From Anaspis maculata (lineage: Eukaryota; Arthropoda; Insecta; Coleoptera; Scraptiidae), in assembly GCA_949128115.1 (NCBI GenBank), contig OX421964.1, positions 51,190,601-51,254,600 of the forward strand: DNA of 64,000 bases, read 5' to 3'. Shown here one piece after another: positions 34,835-46,579 of this stretch. Position numbers and translations under genes: made by a program. How positions within the stretch are numbered: the first letter of the stretch is position 1; the number at the start of each line of letters is the position of its first letter. A model generated the notes under the pieces. The model ran no database searches, was not told the DNA's origin, and saw only the letters and a program-made list of their open reading frames with translations.

Positions 34835-35035
34835 AAACTGCCCATAGTGCAAGCGGCACACATCTTAAAATACAACGATACCGCATTTTGGGTTAGGGCC
34901 ACGAGATTTGGTATGGGCGTATACTTTATACCAAAACAATGGGATTTCGCCCACAGCACTCGAAATTTTGTTCCTTACGGGGCTAATGACGGAGCCCTCG
35001 AAACATATGTCATGTATTTTGTGACACAATCAACG
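34835..35035. repeat. Diverged solo arm of FB5 family
   Basis: The order of landmarks AGTGCAAGCGG, GATACCGCATTTTGG, ACGAGATTTGGTATGG, TTATACCAA and CAGCACTCGA matches the left arm of FB5 (19955-20070). Only one arm is present and identity is moderate. Confidence 0.7.
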
Positions 35036-35086
35036 ATTTTGATTTTTAATAGCTTATTTTGAAGCTCTATCGACAAAAAAGGGCTC

Positions 35087-35211
35087 GATACCAAGTTGCA
35101 GGCGCAAAGTTTGGGACGGCGTAACTCGCATAATACAGCGGTCTGATTGGTTGGTATCCGCCGTTACTATGGTAACCGCACTTACGGCGGTCTCAGCCGC
35201 AACTTGGTATC
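35087..35211. mobile_element. Small inverted-repeat element (MITE-like)
   Basis: GATACCAAGTTGC at 35087 is mirrored by GCAACTTGGTATC at 35199, and the interior is GC-rich and partly self-complementary. At about 125 bp with no coding it resembles a MITE. No target duplication was fixed. Confidence 0.5.
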
Positions 35212-36214
35212 CAGCAGAAAGACTCTATTCAAAACAAATGAAAGTTCTGCTCCAACTGTCACCTCTCAATAATGCTTTATGAAAACTAATGTGCATGAAT
35301 GAAAACTCGGCCCCGCTTTCAAATGTGGAGGTCCCGGGTTCAAATCCGCACTGGACCAGATGGACTTTTCCACGCGTTCCTTAGTACTGGGGTATCTACT
35401 ATCGTGCGGTGGTGCCGCGGAAAGAGGAATGAAATGAAAAAACACAACAAAAGGATCAAATAAGGTCTGCAGTTGAAAATTTTCATAATTTCCCAGTCGG
35501 GCGCTACGCATTTTTAAATTTTCTTCTGGCTGTTACCACTAAAGGAAGCCGCTCACCCGGGTTTTGACCAGGACGACACGCGTTTGGTGCAAGACTGGAT
35601 TCTACCGTTGCATACCTACGAATAGGTAATTATTTAAATAGTGATGGATTTTTATTACTTAGGTACACATACACTTTTATAGATTACTTCCATAGTCAAC
35701 GCTTACATTCAAGGAGTTTTGGGCAGCTATCGTTCACTGTGACACCATGATAAGCAAGCCCGACATTTTCCAATTTGCGGCCATCGTATCTTGATCTCGC
35801 TGTGCTCTCTTTCCATATTAGTATTCGTACCTTTGCTAAACGCTTTTTTCTTTTTCTTCGGTGGTGTTCAAACCTCAAATGAAATTTTTTTGCTCCTTTT
35901 CCTTCAATAAGGCCTTTTACTCTGACATTTCAAAAACATTAGGCATAACTGGCGAAAGTACCGCAGCTAGTCAAACGGCAACATTGCGTTGCATCTCCTG
36001 ACACAAATTGACGGAATATTCACAATAGCACTGACTGTTAGCTGTGATGTGTCCAGGAATATCTGCGTACTTTTATTTGAAAAAAAATCCAAGCCCTGCT
36101 ATGTTGAAAATAAAAGCTGAACGGGTGATATTGAAAGCAACATAAGAATGTCATCAGGGCCGCCAAAAGCTTCGCCGGGCCCCGATGTTGGATGTCACTT
36201 ACTGTGGCGAGTTT
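35212..36214. other. No gene; possible SINE remnant
   Basis: Near 35334 the plus strand reads GGTTCAAATCC, a perfect RNA polymerase III B box. No matching A box is visible upstream, so this may be a truncated tRNA-derived SINE. The remainder is featureless AT-rich sequence. Confidence 0.35.
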
Positions 36215-36430
36215 TTAGCGCATTTTCCATCTTGATGAAAATCGCTATTGCAACCGCTTTGTCCGTCCGTCCGTCCGTCCCTCGAACTCCTCCCAAACTA
36301 GACGACCTAGCTTTCTAATTTTTTCGCTGTTACATAGCTGCCACTCCCAAAGGAGGGCTAGGCTATATTGGATGTCTATATTGCGCCGCCAACATAAAGA
36401 AAACCGCCCCCGATAAACTTGAAATAACAT
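36215..36430. repeat. Dispersed repeat with (GTCC)n
   Basis: TTTTTAGCGCATTTTC, then TTTGTCCGTCCGTCCGTCC, then ATATTGCGCCGCC parallels the start of the repeat at 46580-47100 (TTTTTAGCGCATTTTCGTAA, then a GTCT run, then GCGCCGCCAT). Both copies precede a tandem array. This looks like one repeat family whose members carry a tetranucleotide microsatellite near the front. Confidence 0.65.
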
Positions 36431-36599
36431 AATATTGCACTTTCTACCAGACCTGATGCTCTAGTGTTCTCATTTTTTGAATAATACATACTTACCACTT
36501 ATAAACGTGAGCCAAGAAACATTCCGTCTTCAATATGCGCCGCCGACATGGAAAAACTGCCAAAAACCGCCCCCAATCACTTTAAAATGAAAAACATAA

Positions 36600-37915
36600 A
36601 CCCGAAGACATAGCGATCTGATTCTTTCGGTATATAAATAGCTGACTAAAAATGGGAAAGGATAGGCTACTTTTGGTTAGTCGCCGCTCCCACACGCCGC
36701 CCCCAAAGTGAGAAATAAATGAAAAACATGAACCCGAAGACATAGCGATCTAAGTTTTTCGCTATATGGATAGCTAACTAAAAATGGAAGAGGATGAGCT
36801 ACTTTTGATATGGCGCCGCCTCCAGCTTCTGCCCCCCCCCCCAAAAAAAAAGTGCAACTCTCAACAATTTTCACTGATTCAGCTGATAATGTTACCTCGA
36901 ACATTTAGAAACTCTTGACTCAAACTGTGCAAGAAGTTCTTCGCCAAACTCTGCCGCTCTCACACGCCGCCCCCAAAGTGAGAGATGAATGTAAAACATG
37001 AACCTGAAGACATAGCGATCTAATTCTTCCACTATATTGATAGCTGACTGGAATTGGAAAAAGATAGGCCACTTTTGATTAGCCGCCGTCTCCAGCTGCC
37101 GCCTCCAAACAAAAAAAAATGCAACTTTCAGAATTTTCACTGATTGTCATGTTTCCCTTACATTTAGAAACTCTCAACTCAAACTGTGCAACAGTTACTT
37201 TGCCGAATGCTGCCGCCCCCACACGCTGCCCTCAAAGTGAGAGATGAATGAAAAACATTAACCCGAAGACATAACGATCTAATTCTTTCGCTATATGGAT
37301 AGTTAACTAAAAATGGGAAAGAATAGGCTACTTTTGATATGGCGCCGCCTCCAACTTCCACCCCCAAAAGAAAAAGTGCAACTTTCAATAATTTCCACTG
37401 ATTTACATTTTAATGTTACCTCAAACATTCAGAAACTCCAAACTCAAACTGTGGAAGAATTTCTTTGCCAAACTCTGCCGCTCCCACACGCCGCCCTCAA
37501 AGTAAGAGATACATAAATGTAAAACTTAACCCTGAAGACATAGCGATCTAATTGTTCCGCTATATAGATAGCTGACTAAAAATGGGAAGAGATAGGCCAC
37601 TTTTGATTAGTCGCCGCCTCCAGCTCTCGCCCCCAAACAAAAAAAGTGCAACTTTCACAATTTTCACTGATTGTCATATTTCCTTGAACATTTAGAAACT
37701 CCTAACTCAAATTGTGCAACAGTTACTTTGCCGAATGCTGCCACCCCCACACGCTGCCCTCAAAGTAAAAGATAAATGGAAAACATAAACCCGAAGACAT
37801 AGCGATCTAATTCTTCCGCTATTTGGATAGCCGACTAAAAATGGGGAAGAATAGACTACTGTTGATTAGTCGCCGCTCCCAGCTCCCGCCCTCAAACAAT
37901 AAAATATTGATTAGT
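36600..37915. repeat. Tandem array, about 265-bp unit with dimeric period
   Basis: The anchor GAAGACATAGCGATCTAA recurs near 36608 (partial unit), 36739, 37010, 37269, 37538 and 37798. Full-unit spacings alternate 271, 259, 269 and 260. Units 2 and 4 share GATATGGCGCCGCCTCCA and AATGTTACCTC; units 3 and 5 share GATTGTCAT and GCAACAGTTACTTTGCCGAA. The true repeat is therefore a dimer of about 530 bp. No coding function is seen. Confidence 0.85.
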
Positions 37916-38326
37916 GAAAGAAGTTTCATTCAAGTCTATTTCATTGGCAAGTACCCCATTCTGATAACAAAATATCACAATGAGTTTTGAATGAAGAAAG
38001 TGGGCAAGGAATGGTGTTTCTCCTTCAACCAAATTTCTTTACGTCCACAATATGCCTCTTCGAGAAAATGCGCTACTGAGACTCACGCACGTGAAGGCAT
38101 ACTCACTTGTTTCAATTACAATAATAATAATAATACTGATAATATTACGTATTCTCACCAATTGAAGCAAGAAGAACAACAAAACAAACAAAAATTGAGC
38201 TTCTTGCTCAACTCTAAACAGAAGTTTTTCTAGCTTTTGCGGATGCGAAGTCCTATTCACCAAATCAGTAGTCAGGGTAAAATTTATTTTCTTGAAATTT
38301 CAGATATTTTTGGAAATGAATTCTTC

Positions 38327-39428
38327 TAAACTGCTCAACAACTGGAATGACTTTATCGAAAATTTTGCCCTTTTTCAAAAAAAAACGTAACTTTGGTCAC
38401 AGTTTTTTAGATCTATCTTTTGGCAATCCATCCCATTGACGTGATTAGGTTTTCATTTCCAATTACTTTTTTTACAGGGTGGAATGTAAAACATTGCAAA
38501 ATTGTGCTAAGTTAGACCGATCCCCGTTTTCCTGATTTTTTTTTTCTTCGATTTCACATGAATTATTCATAAAGCCTGATGTCTAATCTCGAAACGGATT
38601 TTGAATTTTCCAGATCAGAAGTCCAACAATGACGATATGATTTTTTTTACTTTCCCGACCCACCACCCAACGAGGAGGGGAAGTATTGTGAACGTGCTAA
38701 AAATTGTTCTCGAGATTTCGACGGATATATCCATTTTGAGGTCCCCTATGACGATTAAGACCATTTCCAACGTGTAATCCCATCTTCAAAATCGACACGG
38801 TTTAGGTTTCCCGACGGTAGTTTTTCAAAATGGAATTTGCATATTCCGTGAATTTGAATCAACTGCAGTGCAAACTTAGACATGCGATGAGCCGATGAGC
38901 CCCACGAAATATCCATTTTAGGTGCAGACATGCTGGGAATAAAAGTTTGAAAAAAGATTGAATTAATTTTTGGAGGAGTAATTTCCAAAATCGGACTCAC
39001 GGTTTTCGAGTTTTCCTCTCTGGAAAAACTACAAATTTTCCAACTTTTTATCCCGTGAACAGATTTTGGTGGGTCGGGAAAGTAAAAAAATCATATCGTC
39101 ATTGTTGGACATCTGATCTGGAAAATTCAAAAACCGTTTCGAGATTAAACATCAGGCTTTATGAATAATTTATAAGAATTCGAAAAAAAAATTTTTTACA
39201 GAAACGGGGATCGGTGGAACTCAGCACAATTTTGCAATGTTTTATATTCCACCCTATAAAAAAAGTAATTGGAATTGAGAAAAATCTCGTCAATGGGATG
39301 GATTTCTGAAAAATGGATCTAAAAAACTGTGAAAACAAATTCAAAATCGGTTGTGTCAATCCAAAGTTACATCATTTTGAAAAAGGGCAAAATTTTCGAT
39401 ACCGTCATTCCAGTTGTTGAGCAGTTTA
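38327..39428. repeat. Foldback element FB6, 1.1-kb near-palindrome
   Basis: The ends are TAAACTGCTCAAC and GTTGAGCAGTTTA. The arms pair through TTTTTTTACAGGGTGGAATG near 38470 and CATTCCACC near 39245, and TTACTTTCCCGACCCACCA near 38650 and its complement near 39070; the centre is about 38878. The CTCAACA terminus is shared with FB1. No gene is present. Confidence 0.87.
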
Positions 39429-40238
39429 TTTCAGAAAATCAAGATTTAGGTTTGTAGTTTTTTAACTTTTTTTACTTTTTTTTGTTAGTGGAGGTAGAGA
39501 AAGAAAATTAACTTGCGCTCACGGGCCCTCCACGGGGCTCCGGCGGGCCCCGATTACCTCCTGAACCACCCTCTCAGCGGCATTGAATGTCATGCATTTT
39601 GTTTTCGTTCTATTTTATGGACAAATATTCACTGGACTGCCTACAAATCTACCGAAACTACCTACAAATTAAAACACCATTTTGAAAACAAGCAGGTTCG
39701 GCTTGGGTGCAGGTAATTACACGGCAAAGCTGTGATAGAAATCGCCATCGCCATCACCGCCACCACGAACCGCACTATGATCTGTAAATAGAGTGACATT
39801 CCCTCGCATTATAATTACTTTACCCGCCTATTTATTGTGAAAATATAATTTCACTGGTCGTGAACTTATACCCACAAACGAATTAAGATACAAAATTGAT
39901 AACGTGGACAAATTGTCTGTTTTATATCCTGTGCGGGGGCATTAAAAACTGAATTTGTTGGGATAATTGCTCCGGCACAGGAATCACAGGATAATTATGA
40001 TGGCGGCTTTCAAATTATTGTATGAAGTCTTGAAACGTTCCGCACAGTCCTCTCACAATATCACACACATCCTGAGGTTTTTTTTTATCATAATTACTAT
40101 ACTAAATGAAATAATTCTTATAATTATTTTATAGTACGTTAGGTACCTACGAGCTCCCGCATTTTTAAAGGATATGGAGGATAGTTTTTGCTAGTAGGTA
40201 GGTAGGTATTGATGTTATCACTGGCAGGAAGGTAGGTT
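39429..40238. other. No gene seen
   Basis: This is intergenic DNA. It contains a short GC-rich patch near 39525-39560 and a TAGGTA run near 40193-40208. Confidence 0.4.
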
Positions 40239-40769
40239 TATACGCGATATTAGTGTGACGTCAGAAGTCATTTTCAAATGCCGGATCGGCCGGATCCAAC
40301 AATGGTCCGAGAACAAAGGAAATTTCAGGAATTATTTTTTTGTAACATTACCTCGCATATTTAACTATATTGGGGTACGAAGTGACAAACTACAGAACCT
40401 AGAGGTCATTTTGGAGTATATCCCAATGTTTTATCTTTTTTATAAAAGATTTTATCAGCAAAATAACACAGAAGTGTAGTGTTGTTTGCGCTTTGAGGTT
40501 ATGTCATGTCGCGCCAACATACGCTGTCATCACTGTCACTTTCAAAGTTCTTTTGCTGATAGAATCTTTTAGAAAAAAGATAAAAAATTGGAATATGCTA
40601 CAAAATGTCCTCTAGGTTCTGTAGTTTGTCACTTCGTACCCCAATAGAGTTAAATATGCAAGGTAATGCTACCAAAAATTATTTTCTGAAATTTCCTTTG
40701 TTCTCGGACCATTGTTGGATCCGGCATTTAAAAATGGCGACTCTGACGTCACCACTAATATCGCGTATA
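40239..40769. repeat. Foldback element FB7, 531 bp
   Basis: TATACGCGATATTAGTG at 40239-40255 is mirrored by CACTAATATCGCGTATA at 40753-40769. The arms run almost to the centre near 40504, for example GGGGTACGAAGTGACAAACT and its complement. If the target is TA, the element proper starts TACGCG. No coding sequence is present. Confidence 0.88.
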
Positions 40770-41057
40770 GTGCGTTTCTGTGAAAATATCATTCTATGAA
40801 CGTTAATTTTTGAGAAATGGTGCACAGTAGAGATCAAGTTTCAAATATATTTCAATCAATCGATCAAGAAAATAGACGTTACACGGCCAAATTTGGTCTT
40901 ACTTTGGAACTGCGTAACTTTGGATTGTTGAAAACAATTTTAATCCTGTTTGAACGGTCGGCTAGTCTAATCTTCAGTCTATCAGTCCATATTTTATTTT
41001 TACAAAAATTAGAAACTCTACAAAAAGTTTATATCTCGGTTTATACATATATACGGG

Positions 41058-41458
41058 GTGTCCAGAAAATGGCGGAAAAGCTCTCCGAGTACGTTTAAGG
41101 GACACTTCAGGGAATTCCGAAAAAATGATAGCAAAATTCTTCGACTTTAGTTTTTGGGGTTATCACAAGGGTCAAAAACTGGTCCTTCGAATATTTTTTT
41201 TTCGTTTCTGACTCACCCCTGTGAATTAAAAAAAAATTGATACACATCCAGTGGTAGATATTTCTTTCTCGTAATTCTGCCGTTAACAGTAAACTGAAAT
41301 CTTTTGAATTAACAAAACTAGAAGGGTTCAAAGGGCCGTCCCTTGACCCCTGATAGCCCTAAAAATAAAGATCGTAGAATGTTCTCAACATTTTTTTGGA
41401 ATGCCCTGAAGAGTCCTTTTACGACGTATTGGAGAGCTTTTCCGCCATTTTCTGGACA
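41058..41458. repeat. Foldback element FB8, 0.4 kb
   Basis: TGTCCAGAAAATGGCGGAAA at 41059 is mirrored by TTCCGCCATTTTCTGGACA near 41440-41458; the centre is about 41258. The interior resembles 21650-21830. The left end sits on a CGGGGTG variant of the ACAGGGTG phrase. Confidence 0.85.
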
Positions 41459-42245
41459 TCTGTAGGATAGTAAATAAGAGAAGAAAAAATCTTCTAAAAG
41501 TTGAGCATGCTTCCGTTTGATCTAAAATGAGTTTGCCAGATTTCAACACCAAAGACATGAAGATCTTATCTCGAAACGGTTTTCAAATTTTCCGCCTATT
41601 TCCTTTATCACAGGTTGATCTCAAAATAACACATTTTTAGTTTTACAGTGCTGACTTTTTCACTTGAGAACCAATTTTAAAAATCTAAGCCTCATGTATG
41701 TAAAAATACAGGGCTGCATTAAAAGCATGTTATATTGAATGTGACCCTAAACTTGATCCATCAGGACCAAGGTAAAACTGCGAACCCGTAAGTGTTATAT
41801 TTCGTTGTAATCGGGACAAAAGCCTGCATCGACTAAATTGTTCAAATGTAGAATTTACCTGATTTTTTTTGTGGCACACTAAAGAATAATGGTCTAGAAA
41901 ATTTTAATTGGCAAATTCAAAAAATTCAGCAAAAATCGTTCATGAATCAGTTTTCATGTTAGAAATTATCCCAGTAAGGTAGCTAGTGGGGAGGGGGTCA
42001 ATCTTAACGTGAATAGCTAATAAGCTAGGTCACTTTAAGACCCGAATATTGATTTTTCTTCAAATTTCCTGGAAAATCTAAAAAACAGTGTATTTATACA
42101 GGTGTCTCAAAAGTATCGCAATCCGAGTCCAGAGCAGTCTATGAAATTCCGAGTGAAATTCACTCATGAACACGAGAAAAATGTAAAAAAAAATAAATGA
42201 CGTTGATTTTTAAAGATATGGAGAATCAAAGGTTGAGTCTCCGCC
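41459..42245. other. No gene; fragments of FB1-like sequence
   Basis: ATCTCGAAACGGTTTTCAAA near 41569, CAGGTTGATCTCAAA near 41612 and TTTTTAGTTTTACAGTG near 41636 parallel the FB1 arm near 2660-2720. It is a degraded fragment. Nothing else is recognised. Confidence 0.45.
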
Positions 42246-42636
42246 CCCCTCTATTAAAGTGATTTCGTGGAACTGTTTGTGATAGACTGATTCGTAAAAA
42301 CTATCAATTAGCGGGTATGCACTGAATTTTTGCTTACGATACAGGGTGAGTCATAAATCACAAAAGTCTAGTTTCAATAGTTTTCTTTACTAATCCCTAT
42401 AAAATATTCCATTGGTGCCTAAAATAATTTAGAACAAGACATGGCTCTTCTCGTCTTCATAGAAAAATTTCTAATGGTGTTTTTGAAGGAAAATGATTTC
42501 GTGAGATTTATGAATCACCTTGTACCTATATTAAATAAAAGTTCAGCACTTATACCCAGTGATTGATAATTTCCACTGATAAGTCTTCCACAAACAGTTC
42601 CACAAAATCACTTTGAATTGCGAAAATAGAGAAGGG
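42246..42636. repeat. Foldback element FB9, 0.39 kb
   Basis: AAAGTGATTTCGTGGAACTG near 42256 pairs with CAGTTCCACAAAATCACTTT near 42596, and TACAGGGTGAGTCATAAATC near 42342 with GATTTATGAATCACCTTGTA near 42506; the centre is about 42435. No gene is present. Confidence 0.82.
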
Positions 42637-43304
42637 CGAAGTCCCATCCTTTTGATACCCCTCATACTTTGCAAAACTTGACTTCGATAGCTGAAGAATG
42701 GGGGCATCAGCCAGTTTGAACAGATCCAAAATCGCCCAAAGGAATAGGGAGCGGTCGAGTTTTGATTGTCAATTTTTGGTGTAGTTTTAAAATAACCAAT
42801 ATACGTTCAACTTTATACAAGACCACTGCAAGACTAAATCTAGGACTAAATGGATTTTTACTTATTTTTAAAATTGATGAAAATTTCGACATGACACTTA
42901 AATTTTGTTGACCACTTTATATTATATCTACCTTTCACCTTCAGCTAATGCCTCAGGTAATTTATTATCATTCATACTACTAGCCGTGATAAGTACTCTG
43001 TTCTTGAATTGCGATGTCTTTTTCTAGTAGAAAAAAATCCACGGTTAAGAATAAAATGATTATAGCCTTGGCGTTTTATATCCCTCAGCTGCGCTTCGGG
43101 ATTTAATCTGGCACCTTAGCTGCAATAATATTTTCTCAACTTTGACATATAATATTCTAATATTTTAACAGCAGAAAATAGAAAATGAGAAAACAATAAT
43201 TTGTATATTGTTTTAATAAAATATAAGGAAAATGCAACATTTAAAAAAATACTCTCGTAACATAAATCTTCCTACAAGGGAAAAGGTGTTCAACTTATTG
43301 GACA
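42637..43304. other. No gene seen; downstream flank of carrier gene
   Basis: This is AT-rich sequence beyond the 3' end of the mitochondrial carrier gene. No repeat boundary was identified. Confidence 0.4.
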
Positions 43305-43310
43305 TTTATT
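43305..43310 (-). terminator. Poly(A) signal of the NAD+ carrier gene
   Basis: AATAAA on the minus strand lies about 80 bases downstream of the carrier stop codon. It is the nearest canonical signal. Confidence 0.55.
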
Positions 43311-43390
43311 TGGAACTCTTAAAACTAATTTGTTATCAATAATGTATCAACAAAATAAAATGTATTAACATCACAATAACATGAACACAA

Positions 43391-44315
43391 TCAATACACG
43401 AGTTCCTTCAAATACTCATAAGCACAATTCATGACGCCCCAACTCAAAAACGCTCTCGTGCAGTTCGTATGAACGCCACGATACACATATCGCAATTTTC
43501 CACCTCGTTCATGGTAAATTTGGACTAAAACCTTAAGACAATTTTCAAATTCTCCACCTAATTTGCTTTGCATCGCCACTTTAACCACATTTAATGGATA
43601 AAACAAGGACGACAAAACGACGCCTATCATGGCACCAGATAAAAATTCACTAAGTGATTGAGTTACTTGTGAGTCAAACTTCGGCATCACTTCATGAACT
43701 TCTTCACGAATGATGAAAAAACCTACATTTGACGGTCCATTCCTCAACAAAATCGGCACGAGGCCTCTGTAGTATTCCCTAAAACCGTAATTTGTGCCTA
43801 TGGCTCTAAAAGCATGAACTGTGTTTCGAAAATCTTTATGGTAAGAGGAGTCAGCAAGAAGTGTCTGAATCCTTTCGAATGGCATTAGGATGGCTTCTGT
43901 AGACCCCGAGATGACGGCAGCTGTCGCTTTGGACAAATAAGGATTGAAGTTATTTTGCAGGAGAGGTCTGCGCACTTCCTCGTACACACCAAACATTATC
44001 GAAAGCGAAAAGGTTTTCTGTATCAATGGAGGTAGCATTCCTCTGTACAGAAAGGATAATCCTTCAATTCGTAGTTCTTCAAATGCGCTGGACATTTTAA
44101 CGCCATGCAGCATCTAAAATTGCGAGAATAAAGCAATGCCTTTGAAAATAAGGCGAACTTGCCTGTCGGAATATGATTTTATTAATTGGATACGTTGTCG
44201 TGATGTTGATGAGAGCAGCACCCCAGCCGCAAGCGAATTCTTTCCAATTTATTCCAGGAACATCTCGTATGATTAACGGGTCCCCCACAGGGCCGACTTC
44301 TTGCATGTGGCTCAT
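43391..44315 (-). CDS. SLC25A51: Mitochondrial NAD+ transporter, SLC25A51-like
   Basis: Two exons (44315-44163 and 44113-43391) encode 291 residues, close to the roughly 297 of vertebrate SLC25A51. It is an inner-membrane mitochondrial carrier of the SLC25 family with three repeats. The repeat signatures are YPINKIIFRQ (42-51), PFERIQ (129-134) and YPLNVVK (223-229). KEFACGWGAALIN (25-37), RGMLPPLIQKT (75-85) and EYYRGLVPILLRNG (164-177) are characteristic of the SLC25A51/52 branch, which imports NAD+ into the matrix. The start is the first ATG after an in-frame upstream stop. The 49-nt intron uses a GC donor (CAG|GCAAGT) and ends ATTTTAG; splicing at exactly these points joins the conserved FRQ to MLHGVK. 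The gene is divergent from the sorting nexin at 44997. The family is firm; the substrate is inferred from the human protein. Confidence 0.95.
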
Positions 44316-44996
44316 ATCTTCCGCTAATTTTGATGAGAAATTCGAATTTTCTTTGGTGTTTGACAGCTGTCAAAGTTTTAGGTTATGTAACCGCAGTGTT
44401 TGTGTTTATACGAAATCTCACCCTTTCCATTGGGCTGCAGTGACTAGAATCACATGTCTAGATAGGAGCACCAGAATTACTTATCTAACTGACATGACGT
44501 CATATAATTTCTGGATAATTTTCAACAATCTTCGAGCAGTAATTTCTGTGACATCACGTGACATTCGACATTCCTCGGCGAATTGTCACTGTCAAACTCA
44601 TGCAACGTTGCCAGCTCTCGCTCTGTTCCTTCGTACTCGGACCACGAACCTGTAGTATAGCTATATTACAGGTTCGTGACTCGGACTCGATTATTATTTT
44701 ATATTGCTTTGCTATCTATGATGTCTCCTTCTTGATACCGTTAATAGAATACCCCTACTTGAAAGCATAAGTATTGGTCCTCCACTACAAAACCTAAATT
44801 TTTATTTTTCGTCTGGTTGTGAATGAAATGGCAACGCTGCAACACTTGTTTTACTGTCAAAAGCGCCAACGTCATAATGTCAAATCAAATTGATATTTGA
44901 TATATGTCACTGTGTCATCAGGAAATGATTGTATAAAAATAATGTAAACAAAGCTGAGAACAATAATAGTCTTTAATTACCAAATTCCTAGCCAGG
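44316..44996. promoter_or_regulatory. Divergent promoter with four palindromes
   Basis: This is the 681 bp between the start codons of the NAD+ carrier and the sorting nexin. It contains TTTGACAGCTGTCAAA (44359-44374, perfect palindrome with an E-box core), TGACGTCA (44495-44502, consensus CRE), TCACGTGA (44554-44561, E box of the MITF/TFE/USF type) and a 36-bp near-perfect palindrome at 44643-44678. No clear TATA box sits at a standard distance from either gene, which fits a shared CpG- or Inr-type promoter. Regulation by any factor is inferred. Confidence 0.6.
44643..44678. repeat. 36-bp near-perfect palindrome without spacer
   Basis: The halves 44643-44660 and 44661-44678 are reverse complements with one mismatch. 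The outer 12 bases are CACGAACCTGTA and TACAGGTTCGTG. It lies roughly in the middle of the divergent promoter. Confidence 0.9.
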
Positions 44997-45844
44997 ATGA
45001 CGCAGATTTTAGGCAAGTCCCCGTTGTATTGTAAATAATTTCGATGGTTATTTTTATTTTATTTTTTTCAGGCAATGATACTCAAGGACTGGTCTTTGAA
45101 ATCCTCTCCGCCAGGATTTGCGACGATCCCGAAGAGAAAAAGCATGTAGTTTACACCCTACAAGTGCGTCACATCTCAGGGAGTGACGATCGAAGCCCCT
45201 CTGTGATTGAAAGACGATACACTCATTTTTCGATTTTATACAATACCTTACTCAAGGAACACCCCCAACTGGTGTCGAACATCACATTCCCCAGAAAAGT
45301 AATCCTGGGTAACTTTGACAATGAACTTATATCCATGCGGAGCACGGGCTTTGAAACTTTGCTCAAACACGTTTCGTCAGAATCAAAACTGAGATCTTCA
45401 AATGCTCTGGCAGACTTCCTTCAGAAACCAGAACTTGACAAGGCAAAAATTTTGCTTGAGAAAAAAGATTATTTGGAAGCACTTCCGCTGTTGGAAAACA
45501 CCTTCCAGTTGCTGAACAAAGTTTTCACAGACCGTTCTCCAGTGGTGCTGTTGGCTTTGTGTCGACTGTTGGGGTGCTGTATGTCAATTCAGGGATATCC
45601 GAATGCGTCAAAATGGGCCGATTTAGCTCTGCACCGCTACGAGGGTGTCAGCGATAGCGATCTGCTGGCTTTATATGTTCCTCTGCTGTTTACTTGCATC
45701 AAGGTTTGGAGGCACGCAGACAGGGATAAGCAAACGCTGGAGCAGAGACTGCACGATTTGATCATGCAAGGCGTGAAAGTTGATGCCCAGTGCTCCCTTT
45801 TAGATGAAGTCAATACTGTAGAAACTAAGCTATTCAAGTTTTAA
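44997..45844 (+). CDS. PX-domain sorting nexin, SNX20/SNX21-like
   Basis: Two exons (44997-45012 and 45072-45844) encode 262 residues. The first exon gives MTQIL and the first base of Gly6. The 59-nt intron starts GCAAGT and ends TTTTTTTCAG, and this GC donor is the choice that keeps the frame. A PX domain spans about 11-125, with RRYTHF at 53-58 (phosphoinositide-binding Arg-Arg-Tyr), FPRK at 79-82 and GNFDNELI at 85-92. A helical PX-associated B (PXB) domain with TPR-like helices follows (about 126-262): AKILLEKKDYLEALPLLENT and TLEQRLHDLIMQGV. This order is typical of SNX20/SNX21, which bind endosomal phosphoinositides and tether cargo. The N-terminus is shorter than in vertebrate SNX21, where an acidic tail precedes PX. 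The stop is TAA at 45842. Confidence 0.92.
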
Positions 45845-46579
45845 AATAGGATTTGAAACTTTTCATCACATTTTTTGAGATTATGTAGATCAAGAGCTAC
45901 TTACCATTTTATTTTGATCCAGATGTATTATTTACTCTCTTGACTGATATTTTGAACTGCTTAGCAATACATATTTTTATTAGGTGAAACATTTTACTTT
46001 ACATCTATGTTTTTTTATTATTAGGTATAGCTTAATAAAAATAGTTCTTTGAGCATCACAAATGTGCATTGTGTGAAAATTGTATATTTTTACCTTTCTT
46101 CTCATTCCTGTTGTTGGTTTCAGTTGTGTTGTTTCTACAGGGTAGTCTGGGTTTTGGTAGACAAATTTTGCAGGTCGAAAGAAGATCAAAAGGTAAGTGG
46201 ACTCGTCTCAAAAAGTATATATTATCTTGAATACATTATAAAAAGTTACGGCCCTTGAATTTGATGAAGAAAACAGATTTTTTTCTCAATAACTTTTTTA
46301 CCTTTTGGTTAATTTAGTTTAAATTTTGCATAGATGGTGACGAAATACCTCCCTAGCAGGGTTACCAGATTTCTGAAATCGCAACGCGGGACAGACACTT
46401 ATAACAAAGTCAACAGGGCTTTCTGGGAGATATATCGCTCCAAGAGCGCCGCAGGTGAAATTTTTTTGGAAATTATTTATCATAGCAATAATAATGTGTT
46501 TTTTTTTTAACAATGGTATACATGCTTGGGTCTGTGGGTCTAGTCCAGCTACATCTACACCTTTGCACGCTGTAACTTT
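45845..46579 (+). other. Sorting nexin 3' flank
   Basis: A canonical AATAAA at 46034-46039 lies about 190 bases past the sorting nexin stop and is the best poly(A) signal. The rest is AT-rich, without coding. Confidence 0.5.

Noticed and set aside
40239..40769. Small gene with CRE-like GTGACGTCA near its end
   Set aside because: The whole interval is a palindrome. The CRE-like site is mirrored in both arms and no coding sequence is present.
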